From contig CAIPTY010000080.1 of assembly GCA_903868145.1 (NCBI GenBank), positions 1-64,000 on the forward strand: a DNA stretch of 64,000 nt. Direction: 5' to 3'. This DNA comes from an uncultured Desulfuromonadales bacterium (GTDB lineage: Bacteria > Desulfobacterota > Desulfuromonadia > Geobacterales > Pseudopelobacteraceae). Positions 17,019-23,355 of this stretch are shown here, in pieces (the stretch's first letter is position 1; the number at the start of each line of letters is the position of its first letter). A program made the translations under genes and the position numbers. The notes under the pieces were generated by a model. The model saw nothing but the letters and a program-made list of their open reading frames with translations, did not search any database and was not told where the DNA came from.

Positions 17019-17652
17019 AGCCAGAACCCTATTATTATCAACAATCCCAAACAACAAACAATCATATTATCAAGACCTTGCGCCATTTGAATTATTAGTG
17101 CTTATTATTACTTGTTGCCACCATTTGAGAGCATTTGCGCCATATTCGCGCCATATTAGATTAACGGTATTTTTTGCGCCGAAATATTTTTTATAAACAA
17201 AATCAATCTCATAAACTTTTTATTTAATAATCGGTTGAAAATACCGGAATAGGTAAATGGAATAACTATTTTATATCATTTGTTATTCAAATAAAAACTA
17301 TTGGTTTTTCAGAAAAAAACGGCGCATTTTTGCGCCATTTGAATGTGAGGATTGAATATCCTGTCCTTTTTAATCATCGGTATATTTGGCGCATAAAATA
17401 TATTTGCAAACAAATCCAATACTATAAAACATCATCAATCATCGGTCAAAAATACCGTTAAGGCGAATAAGATTGTCGGTATGATTTGCGCCGAAATAAA
17501 AATTCATCAGAACATCAAGACTATAAGAAAACATCAAACTGATTCAATAAATACCGATAGCTTAAAAGTATCGAAAGTTTGCTAAATTGATGTATAATTG
17601 CACAGTATCTATGAGTTATGTGCTGTTTTGCGCCAAATTTGCGCCAAATTTA
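17019..17652. other. AT-rich 634-base end region packed with two repeat families
   Basis: No convincing gene. Family 1: TTGCGCC-type sites at 17078, 17135, 17147, 17175, 17331 (facing GGCGCA at 17321 as an inverted pair), 17388 (inverted), 17486 and a tandem pair at 17627-17648; TTGCGCCATTTGAAT occurs twice (17078 and 17330). Family 2: CGGTAT or its complement ATACCG at about 17165, 17232-17246, 17377, 17443-17457, 17476 and 17551, including two near-identical 17-mers of the form ATCGGT-N6-ATACCG. The layout suits integrase arm sites and/or a replication origin with iterons. Function is inference. Confidence 0.6.
17627..17648 (+). repeat. Tandem TTTGCGCCAAA pair, left arm
   Basis: Two consecutive copies of the 11-mer TTTGCGCCAAA, identical over all 22 bases to 25894-25915 at the other end of the element. 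Candidate integrase arm-type binding site. Confidence 0.75.
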
Positions 17653-17907
17653 TCACGCCGCCGCAACCGCCCGCCGTGCCGACGATCTGCTGACAGGCCG
17701 TCGAAACTTTTGAAGCGTTGTAGCCCGTGGCGCTCTCTTTCCTTCTGTCTGCAGTGATTCCAGAAACAGCCGCAAGGCCGCTTTGCCCTCGCTCAATGCC
17801 TGCTCTTCATTCTCTCCGTATGCTGACAGGCCGGGAAAGTCTGGACATGTGGCAATATAACCCTCATCCTCTTCACTCCAGAAAACATCAAAGCCGTAAT
17901 GTTCCAT
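17653..17907 (-). CDS. hicB: HicB-family antitoxin
   Basis: 84 residues with the HicB fold: FDVFWSEEDEGYIATCPDFPGLSAYGENEEQAL is spread over residues 5-37, then a basic alanine-rich tail (RRPVSRSSARRAVAA). Many HicB proteins carry a C-terminal HTH or RHH DNA-binding domain; this short form has only a basic tail. It begins 6 bases after hicA, in the usual hicA-hicB order. It neutralises HicA by direct binding. It is cargo of the 9-kb element and probably helps its maintenance. Confidence 0.85.
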   Translation of the reverse strand: MEHYGFDVFWSEEDEGYIATCPDFPGLSAYGENEEQALSEGKAALRLFLESLQTEGKRAPRATTLQKFRRPVSRSSARRAVAAA

Positions 17908-17913
17908 TTTCGA

Positions 17914-18153
17914 TCACTCCCCGCTGTTCTGCCGTATGTAGTCCAGAAGTTGCTTGACCTGATACGGCTTGGCTTTGCCGTTCACGTCCTGAAAGTTCAT
18001 CATGCCGCCTGCCGGATGCTTGTAGATTTTGTGAGACCCGCCCGCCCGGTCATAAACAAAACCGGCCATCTCTGCCAGTGTGCATAAATCCGAAAAACGG
18101 AGATTTCCCGGCGCCTCCATTGCTCGCTGTAGCAGTTTTTCATAGCGCCCCAT
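17914..18153 (-). CDS. hicA: HicA-family mRNA interferase toxin
   Basis: 79 residues with a double-stranded RNA-binding-like fold. The catalytic histidine is His41 in GGSHKIYKHP. The C-terminus YQVKQLLDYI is typical. The N-terminus is a little longer than minimal HicA. GGGGGC lies upstream of ATG 18153. It cleaves mRNA when HicB is lost. First gene of the pair on the - strand. Confidence 0.85.
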   Translation of the reverse strand: MGRYEKLLQRAMEAPGNLRFSDLCTLAEMAGFVYDRAGGSHKIYKHPAGGMMNFQDVNGKAKPYQVKQLLDYIRQNSGE

Positions 18154-18205
18154 GTTGCCCCCGGTGCGACAAGATACAACAAGAAACCATGAAGCGCAAG
18201 AATCA

Positions 18206-18246
18206 GAAACAAAAAAGAGGCCGCCGATTCATTCAGGCCGCCTCAA
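18206..18246 (-). terminator. Hairpin terminator (- strand) downstream of the 18320 repeat
   Basis: On the - strand: GAGGCGGCC, loop GAATGAATC, GGCGGCCTC, then TTTTTTG. The base of the stem (GAGGC/GCCTC) pairs well and the centre is imperfect. It closes a short unit whose other side is the terminator at 18416. Confidence 0.6.
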
Positions 18247-18319
18247 TGGTGCTGCGTTCTTGAAAATGCCGACCGGCTGCCGTGGCCGTGGAGACGTTCA
18301 CCGCTGCCGGCCCTGTCAT

Positions 18320-18368
18320 ATCGGCATGAAGCCACCAGCAACAAGGCCGCTGTCGGCTCCGTGGTTCG
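18320..18368 (-). repeat. Copy 1 of a 49-base terminator-flanked repeat
   Basis: Ungapped match to 23244-23292: ATCGG-ATG at the start, a perfect GCCGCTGTCGGCT at 18346-18358 and a perfect TGGTTCG at 18362-18368, about 37 of 49 bases in all. Read on the - strand, both copies lie between two hairpin terminators. Confidence 0.65.
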
Positions 18369-18415
18369 ACGTGTTCCCGATCATCACCGGCTGACTGTCA
18401 AGGTGAATAACCCGG

Positions 18416-18449
18416 AAACAAAAAGAGGCTGCCGATTATGGCAACCTCT
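18416..18449 (-). terminator. Terminator of the 71-aa gene
   Basis: On the - strand: GAGGTTGCC, loop ATAATC, GGCAGCCTC, then TTTTTGTT. A 9-bp stem with one G-U pair, 17 bases after the stop at 18466. Closely similar in sequence to the hairpin at 23139-23170. Confidence 0.85.
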
Positions 18450-18465
18450 CCGTAAAGCTGCTGAT

Positions 18466-18681
18466 CTAAACGCCCACTTTAGCGTTAGCGGTTTTACCCC
18501 TCTGTGCCTTGTACCACTGCGACGCACGATGATTGCCTCTGTCGTGCACAGGAGTGCTTCCCCAATCGCCGCGCTCTATCATGAGACATAACGCCTCTTT
18601 CATCCGTTCAAGCCCGTGCTCAAGTGCTTCCATTTCCGAAAAACATGTTTCAACTTCTGTGGGATTTCTAAATACTGCCAT
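18466..18681 (-). CDS. Small hypothetical protein of the element
   Basis: 71 residues, acidic and helical in the first half (EVETCFSEMEALEHGLERMKEA), basic towards the end. No recognised domain. AGAGG lies 8 bases before ATG 18681 and a good terminator follows, so it is probably a real gene and the last of the replication operon. Function unknown. Confidence 0.55.
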   Translation of the reverse strand: MAVFRNPTEVETCFSEMEALEHGLERMKEALCLMIERGDWGSTPVHDRGNHRASQWYKAQRGKTANAKVGV

Positions 18682-18766
18682 TGCGTAGCCTCTTTCTGCC
18701 TGTATCAGGCGGTAATTTCCGGCGCTGCCGGTTTCATATATTTTGCTGATTTACGAATATTTCGGT

Positions 18767-19462
18767 TTAGTTATTACCCGCCATCAATAGCCGTTGCTGT
18801 GGCAGTTGTGCCGCGTATACTTCGACCCGCTGCCGTACCAGTGTGTAAATGTCCCGGTAATGAAGCGCCGCCGTCATGCCATCATCAAGCGCCTGCTGAA
18901 TCAGGTATTCCGCCGTTGTCAGAAAAGCAAGCTGCATACCGTCAAGCATATCTCTGAAAGGCTGTGGAGACGCCTGCTTGACCATGAAAAGCGCCTTGTG
19001 TGTCATCTTGGAAATGTTCACAAAGTACATCCGCGCTTGTGTGCTCCCCTGACCGGCTGCATACTCGACAAACCGCGCTATGCTGTCGGTCTCGATCCGC
19101 CGCGCCGCTTTGCTTTCGGCTCGCTGTTCCTGCCAGGAAAGATTCAACTGATTGAGTAGCGCCTTTTCCATCGAATCAAAGGCGTCAATGTATGCCGACT
19201 TGAAATAAAGCGCCTTTTTGCCGGTGAATCCCATAGCAATCAAGGTGAATGCTTTCCGGTTCAACTGGTACATTGCCCTGTACTCTCCCTTTGAATCCTG
19301 ATATTCAACCGGCTGAAAATTAAGCCGGTCACGCTCCGGCAAATCTGCTGAAAGTCTCTCGATTGCCTGCAATACGTTTTTGTGTCTCTTCCCGAAAATC
19401 TCTGCAATCTTCAAGGAAGTTGTCACCGCCTGCCGGTGCTGAATCGTTACGACCTGGTGCAT
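18767..19462 (-). CDS. Rha-family phage regulatory protein
   Basis: 231 residues. Residues ~5-100 match the phage pRha domain: TTSLKIAEIFGKRHKNVLQAIE, split by family-typical RLNFQPVEYQDSKGEYRAMY, ends with LTRKAFTLIAMGFTGKKAL-like sequence. The C-terminal half is helical and may be element-specific. Rha proteins occur in temperate phages and satellites as regulators or antirepressors. ATG 19462 has GAGAGGTG at a good spacing; a TTG at 19477 is in frame but overlaps the helicase stop. Confidence 0.8.
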   Translation of the reverse strand: MHQVVTIQHRQAVTTSLKIAEIFGKRHKNVLQAIERLSADLPERDRLNFQPVEYQDSKGEYRAMYQLNRKAFTLIAMGFTGKKALYFKSAYIDAFDSMEKALLNQLNLSWQEQRAESKAARRIETDSIARFVEYAAGQGSTQARMYFVNISKMTHKALFMVKQASPQPFRDMLDGMQLAFLTTAEYLIQQALDDGMTAALHYRDIYTLVRQRVEVYAAQLPQQRLLMAGNN

Positions 19463-19473
19463 GGTGTCACCTC

Positions 19474-20865
19474 TCAAAATGGAATGTATTCCTGAAAACC
19501 TGCCTGCTCCGGCTCTGGCTTTTCACCCGCTGCCGCTGCCCTGCCGTCATACTTGGCCGGTGTGGTACCCTGTTTGGTCAATACCTGCTTGGCTTTGGTG
19601 TCATATAGCCCGGTATCCCATATTTTCTGGCTTGGCCGGTTGAACGTCACTGCGATATTGACCCCCGCGTTTCCCGTCCGGTTTTTCTCGACGGTCAAGA
19701 CGTCCTGACCATTCGTATCCTGCCAGAATAAAAGCATGGAGTGTGCTTTCTGTGCCATACGGAAACAGCCCGCAAGCTCCGTTTTTGTCGGCTTTCCGCC
19801 TGCATTGCCCTGCCGGTTTAATTGAGCAACAAGAACCAGGTGGACATCTTGCGCCCGCGCTGTTTGCAGGAGTTGTGCTGTCCACCGAGCAAGACGCTGC
19901 TCTTCTGATTCCATCCGGTTCGCCTCTCCACTGTCGGCTATGGCAATTTCCGCGATGTAGTCCAGAATCACCACCTCGACGCCCTGCTGAATGGAGTATT
20001 TGCGAATCAGGCCGCACACCTCATCAATCGTTCGTGGCGCATTGTCGGTTAAAAACATGCTCTTGCTGTCGAATGCCCGCCGAAACTCATTCACCACGTT
20101 TTCAGGATTGAAACCGCTGGTAATCTCTTTTAATGGTCTGCCCCCGGCAATGCCTGAAAGCCTATCCAGGTTGATAGCCACGTCATTTTCATTGGAGATA
20201 AAAAGAATCTTGCGCCCCTGCCGTGCAATGTTCGCAAACAGATTGAGTGCAAGCGTGGTTTTACCGAAACCCGTTGCCGCTGCAATCAAGGTCAAGCTTT
20301 TTGACTGCAACCCTCTCAAAGTCTTGTCCAGGTAATGCAGGCCGGTCTTGATGCCCTTAATATGCCCCGGCTCCGTGGCTCGTTCGTGCTGTGTCCGTTC
20401 GACAATTTCTGAAAGTTCAAGCGTGGAGTACGTCCGTTTCCGATCACCTGACAATGCGATTTCAGAAGCAATCTCGCTCAGTCCGTTTGCAATTTCCAAA
20501 GGTGCAAGCGTTCCGATCTGGCTTTCAAGACGCTTGATCTTCTGTGAGGTTCTCCGGCGCTGCGCCATCATTCTGATCTGACCCGCCCGCCATACGATAT
20601 TTGCTGAAAGAAAACCGGCGTCCATCGCCTCGACAAGACGTGAGGCGTTGACCCCTGCCGTCCGTGCCAGGTATCCCAGGTCAATCATTTTCTCTTTTTC
20701 GTACAGCTCCGAAAATGCCCGGAAAGCCTGACCCATTTCGACGTTGTAGAAGTCATCCGCCCGCAGGCTGTCGGCAATCTCCAGAAACGATTCATTTTCA
20801 TTCAGGAGATTGCCTATCAGCTCATATTCTAGCTGCTTGTCGAAAAACTGCCCGGTGTTACTCAT
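19474..20865 (-). CDS. DnaB-like replicative helicase of the element
   Basis: 463 residues. N-terminal DnaB domain (FFDKQLEYELIGNLL, ADDFYNVEMGQAF), then a RecA-type ATPase with Walker A ATGFGKTTLALNLF, Walker B VVILDYIAEI, and LAQLNRQGNAGGKPTKTELAG matching the DnaB loop around the sensor residues. It lies downstream of a replication-initiator-like gene, so the element carries its own helicase. I chose ATG 20865, which overlaps the end of a 50-aa gene; the frame stays open upstream to 20946 but that part overlaps the small gene and lacks homology. Confidence 0.88.
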   Translation of the reverse strand: MSNTGQFFDKQLEYELIGNLLNENESFLEIADSLRADDFYNVEMGQAFRAFSELYEKEKMIDLGYLARTAGVNASRLVEAMDAGFLSANIVWRAGQIRMMAQRRRTSQKIKRLESQIGTLAPLEIANGLSEIASEIALSGDRKRTYSTLELSEIVERTQHERATEPGHIKGIKTGLHYLDKTLRGLQSKSLTLIAAATGFGKTTLALNLFANIARQGRKILFISNENDVAINLDRLSGIAGGRPLKEITSGFNPENVVNEFRRAFDSKSMFLTDNAPRTIDEVCGLIRKYSIQQGVEVVILDYIAEIAIADSGEANRMESEEQRLARWTAQLLQTARAQDVHLVLVAQLNRQGNAGGKPTKTELAGCFRMAQKAHSMLLFWQDTNGQDVLTVEKNRTGNAGVNIAVTFNRPSQKIWDTGLYDTKAKQVLTKQGTTPAKYDGRAAAAGEKPEPEQAGFQEYIPF

Positions 20866-21010
20866 CGGCTGGCTGCTCCCGGAGAATTTCAAGGCGCTGC
20901 TCAATCTTGGCAATGTTCGCCTGTAGCTGCTCGACGATCTGCTCAAACCCTTTTTTCATTCCAGATAAATGCAGGATTTCCGCCCGTTGACGTGCTTTTT
21001 CGTAGCTCAT
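20858..21010 (-). CDS. 50-aa coiled-coil protein coupled to the helicase gene
   Basis: ATG 21010 overlaps the upstream stop (ATGA) and its TAA stop (20858) overlaps the helicase start. The translation opens MSYEKARQRAEILHLSG and continues with a heptad-rich segment (QLQANIAKIEQRLEIL). Start/stop overlaps at both ends and CGGAG upstream support a real gene. No family recognised; a helicase-associated or regulatory role is only suggested by position. Confidence 0.65.
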   Translation of the reverse strand: MSYEKARQRAEILHLSGMKKGFEQIVEQLQANIAKIEQRLEILREQPADE

Positions 21011-21258
21011 GGTGTCTGCTCCGTTCGATTTTTTAGGATAATGACAATCTCTTCAAGCGCCGTGGCTGCTCGCTCCGTTGCCGCTGCCAGGCGATAAATG
21101 TTGACCGTTGCGCTGCCGGTGTCCGGTTCCCCGGTGTCATCGGAAAAAGCAGCGCCGATGTTGTCGACTGCGTGAGCGATTGCAATCAAGGCCGCCTCGC
21201 TGTCGGTCAAGGTGCTTTCACAATCAGACGGCAAACATTCAAGCTCAATTTTGTCCAT
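21007..21258 (-). CDS. Hypothetical acidic protein of the element
   Basis: 83 residues from ATG 21258 (AAGGAAGGTG upstream); an in-frame ATG at 21291 lies inside the preceding gene. Acidic N-terminal part, then helical SEAALIAIAHAVDNIGAAF and LAAATERAATALEEI. No domain recognised. It overlaps the zinc-ribbon gene by 14 bases and the 50-aa gene by 4, so it belongs to a tight operon. Confidence 0.6.
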   Translation of the reverse strand: MDKIELECLPSDCESTLTDSEAALIAIAHAVDNIGAAFSDDTGEPDTGSATVNIYRLAAATERAATALEEIVIILKNRTEQTP

Positions 21259-21679
21259 CTCGTTCACCTTCCTTTTGAAGTTGTTGTTCAATCTTCTGCC
21301 GATTTTCTCTGATACTCGACACGCTAAGGCCGATCACCGCCGCTGCCGTCCGGTTGTCCAGGTTCAACCCGCTACTTGCCAGTAAAAGGAAAATCTGCTC
21401 ACCTGAAAGTTTGCTATTACACAAAGGCGTGCCCGTGGCTGCCGTGAAATAGTGTTGACAATCTTTGCACCGTACCCGCCGCCCCTGCCAGAAGGAGGCC
21501 ACCGCCCGCCCGTCGGCAATCTGGACGCCACAAGCAGGACATACCGCACGCCCGCCGTGGAGATGCCCGAACAGAAAGCGCCTGACCTTCAAGGTATCCA
21601 GGCAATCCCGCAAGGAGTCCACCGCTTGCGCTGCTGTCGGCAATCGTGGTGCCGTTGTATTGTCGTTTGTGTCGTTCAT
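21245..21679 (-). CDS. Zinc-ribbon/HTH protein resembling the IS1595 transposase N-terminus
   Basis: 144 residues. A zinc ribbon with CPACG (~residue 47) and CKDC (~residue 76), then HYFTAATGTPLCNSKLS, the context seen in IS1595-type transposase N-termini. It is followed by a helix-turn-helix (DNRTAAAVIGLSVSSIRENR). No DDE catalytic domain: the protein ends here at normal spacing to the next gene. Probably a DNA-binding regulator derived from a transposase. The role in the element is unknown. Confidence 0.65.
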   Translation of the reverse strand: MNDTNDNTTAPRLPTAAQAVDSLRDCLDTLKVRRFLFGHLHGGRAVCPACGVQIADGRAVASFWQGRRVRCKDCQHYFTAATGTPLCNSKLSGEQIFLLLASSGLNLDNRTAAAVIGLSVSSIRENRQKIEQQLQKEGERDGQN

Positions 21680-21828
21680 GGTGTTACCACCTCATGTTGT
21701 AGTGTGTGGAGGTGCCCGTATATTGCAACTCTCCGCAATTCCGCAAACTGCAAAAATTAAATTCGTAGAGATAGCTCGCGCGCTTGCTGCCCGCATAGAG
21801 AACAAGCGCCGGGAGTACCTTTTGCTTT

Positions 21829-22050
21829 TCAAGCCCTATTCTTACTGCATTCGCAGGCTTTTAAGGTCTGCCTGTCGCTCCTGATCTGCCACGACAATTC
21901 ATTCAGACATCTGGCAATTTCGGCGATTTCGCTCTTGACCTGCCTCGCAACCTCAATCATGGTGGCGGTATGCTCTTCCCTGATCTTTTCATTCTCCCTG
22001 ATTACCTTTGACAAATGGTCAAGCTCGTTCTCAATGCCGCCCGTTTCCAT
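21829..22050 (-). CDS. Small coiled-coil protein of the element
   Basis: 73 residues, almost wholly predicted helix with heptads (LDHLSKVIRENEKI, MIEVARQVKSEIAEIARCL). GGGGGGAT lies 3-9 bases before ATG 22050. It lies 14 bases after the replication initiator gene. No family recognised. The ~150 bases between it and the zinc-ribbon gene show no gene with a start codon. Confidence 0.6.
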   Translation of the reverse strand: METGGIENELDHLSKVIRENEKIREEHTATMIEVARQVKSEIAEIARCLNELSWQIRSDRQTLKACECSKNRA

Positions 22051-22064
22051 ACGATCCCCCCTTT

Positions 22065-22772
22065 TCAGTCTTGTAGTAGCTCATCATTCACTTGCCGCTG
22101 CTGCTCATCCTGCCAGGTAGTGACCGACCCGCCCGGCGCCTGCTCGACCTCTTCCCAGTCCTGCCAGTTATTGAACCAGGTACTTCCGTTCTTTGGTTTC
22201 TTCCACGTCTCTTGCTCCAAATGCCTTGTGTAATTATCAAGCGCCGCCGAAACCCTTTGATAACCCCTCTCATCCTTTACCGTTGACAGGAATGATTTTA
22301 AGGCTGCTCTCTTGCCATCCTTCGCCGGATACCGCCGCCATATTTCTTCAAACAACCCCGGCAAATTCGACAATGTTTCTTTCCTTTTATTACCATTACT
22401 TTGTTTTGTTCCCCTGAGCGTTTCCTCGGCGTTTCCATTTGTCTGATAACTATCGAAATTTACTAGCGTTAAAGTGTTTCCTTTTGCGTTCACCTTTTGG
22501 ACTATCATGCGTTCACCCTCTAACAGCTTCAAAAACTGGTGAACTGACTTGATATTCCACTGCCACCGCGCCGCAAGAAACCGTGTTGAAATGAATAATT
22601 GACCCCGCTGCAAAGGTACAACCGACCCGGAAACGAAACGCTGTCCATCCGCAAAGCTGGCTTGCTGAATCAGGTCAAGCCATGCTTCCGCCCTGCTATA
22701 TCTCCGGCGCTCATCCCATAACCAATGATTGAAGAAACGCCGGTGAATCAGAAAATAGCCACCGTTCGCCAT
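22065..22772 (-). CDS. Phage-type replication initiator / replisome organiser
   Basis: 235 residues. The N-terminal ~110 residues (GGYFLIHRRFFNHWLW, SRAEAWLDLIQQA, FISTRFLAARW) resemble winged-helix replisome organisers, with AARWQWNIKSVHQFLKLLE as the recognition region. The C-terminal part (FEEIWRRYPAKDGKRAA, YTRHLEQETWKKPKNGSTWFNN in pieces) resembles DnaD/DnaT-like loader tails. It precedes the DnaB-like gene, the usual pairing of initiator/loader and helicase. Its ATG overlaps the stop of the upstream gene (TAATG). Confidence 0.75.
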   Translation of the reverse strand: MANGGYFLIHRRFFNHWLWDERRRYSRAEAWLDLIQQASFADGQRFVSGSVVPLQRGQLFISTRFLAARWQWNIKSVHQFLKLLEGERMIVQKVNAKGNTLTLVNFDSYQTNGNAEETLRGTKQSNGNKRKETLSNLPGLFEEIWRRYPAKDGKRAALKSFLSTVKDERGYQRVSAALDNYTRHLEQETWKKPKNGSTWFNNWQDWEEVEQAPGGSVTTWQDEQQRQVNDELLQD

Positions 22773-22972
22773 TACTTGACCGCCGTTGCGCCTGATTCAA
22801 GCCACTGACAAAAAGGCTCTTCTACAATCAAGACCTTTTTACCGACCTTACGAACACAAGCTGCAAAGCCGTTACGATCTGCGTTGAACCATAGCCAACG
22901 TAATGAACCTTCACTGAAAGCCGGATACTTGGCCGCCGTCTGTTTGATAGTCATGTAATTTCTTGCATCCAT
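22772..22972 (-). CDS. Small helix-turn-helix DNA-binding / excisionase-like protein
   Basis: 66 residues: YMTIKQTAAKYPAFSEGSLR then GKKVLIVEEPFCQWLE, the layout of AlpA/MerR-type winged-helix excisionases. First gene of the replication operon, with GGAGG upstream of ATG 22972. Position next to a palindromic operator and promoter suggests it acts as excisionase and/or regulator. A candidate promoter lies upstream (TTCGAC, 18 bases, TATGTT on the - strand). Confidence 0.65.
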   Translation of the reverse strand: MDARNYMTIKQTAAKYPAFSEGSLRWLWFNADRNGFAACVRKVGKKVLIVEEPFCQWLESGATAVK

Positions 22973-23075
22973 TTGTAGTGCCTCCGTGACTCAGTTTGAT
23001 TGTTGCTATGGCTTGAACATAGACGCTCTTATTTGCCGTGTCGAAATGACGGAAAGCAGAAAATGAAACAGGTGC

Positions 23076-23096
23076 TTTCGTCACCCCCTGACGAAA
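23076..23096. promoter_or_regulatory. Operator palindrome upstream of the replication operon
   Basis: Perfect inverted repeat TTTCGTCA-CCCCC-TGACGAAA. Related half-sites flank it: TGACGGAAA at 23047-23055 and CGTCACCCCC at 23121-23130, giving a cluster like that of a phage repressor operator. No CI-like repressor gene is evident in the element, so the binder may be the excisionase-like, Rha or zinc-ribbon protein, or a helper-phage factor. Confidence 0.7.
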
Positions 23097-23138
23097 CAAA
23101 GAAAATGAAAAGACCGAAAACGTCACCCCCGCCAAAAT

Positions 23139-23170
23139 AGAAAAAGGCTGCCTGATCTTCCCGGCAACCT
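23139..23170 (-). terminator. Terminator closing the second repeat unit
   Basis: On the - strand: GGTTGCC, loop, GGCAGCC, then TTTTTCTATTTT. Its stem sequence nearly matches the terminator at 18416-18449. Confidence 0.65.
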
Positions 23171-23243
23171 CTCCATGCTCATCATCTCATTTTCTGACCG
23201 GCAAATTTTACCCGAGGCGCTGTTCGATTATGCCGCCCCTAAC

Positions 23244-23292
23244 ATCGGTATGCCCTCCCCGGCAAAAGTGCCGCTGTCGGCTTTCTGGTTCG
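23244..23292 (-). repeat. Copy 2 of the 49-base terminator-flanked repeat
   Basis: Matches 18320-18368 without gaps; perfect GCCGCTGTCGGCT at 23270-23282 and TGGTTCG at 23286-23292. It lies between terminators at 23300 and 23139 on the same strand, repeating the arrangement of copy 1. Confidence 0.65.
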
Positions 23293-23299
23293 CTGATAA

Positions 23300-23332
23300 A
23301 CAAAAAGGCGGCAAGGAATCACCCCGCCGCCC
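23300..23332 (-). terminator. Terminator after the 353-aa gene
   Basis: On the - strand: GGCGGC (23331-23326), 13-base loop region, GCCGCC (23312-23307), then TTTTTG. It is 24 bases downstream of the stop at 23356. Confidence 0.75.
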
Positions 23333-23355
23333 GTGTCGACTGTATCAATCAGTTA

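Larger units (their letters stand above)
18154..18465. other. 312-base gap: terminator-bounded non-coding unit
   Basis: It contains the - strand terminator of the 71-aa gene (18416-18449), a 49-base segment (18320-18368) repeated at 23244-23292, and a second - strand terminator (18206-18246). No convincing protein gene. A small RNA read on the - strand and ending at 18206 is possible. Confidence 0.5.
22973..23355. other. 383-base control region between the replication operon and the integration genes
   Basis: It contains, from right to left, a - strand terminator for the 353-aa gene (23300-23332), the second copy of the 49-base repeat (23244-23292), another - strand terminator (23139-23170), an operator palindrome with further half-sites (23047-23130), and the leader of the excisionase-like gene. 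No convincing protein gene. Confidence 0.6.

Noticed and set aside
17078-17648. A CRISPR-like array in the GCGCC repeats
   Set aside because: The repeats are 7-22 bases, irregularly spaced and in both orientations, with no constant spacer length and no cas genes.
21684-21828. A short - strand frame between the coiled-coil and zinc-ribbon genes
   Set aside because: It stays open for ~50 codons but has no start codon with a ribosome site and no recognisable pattern.
22911-23135. A 74-codon - strand frame over the operator region
   Set aside because: It overlaps the excisionase-like gene in another frame, has no ribosome site and includes the operator palindrome, so regulatory DNA is a better reading.
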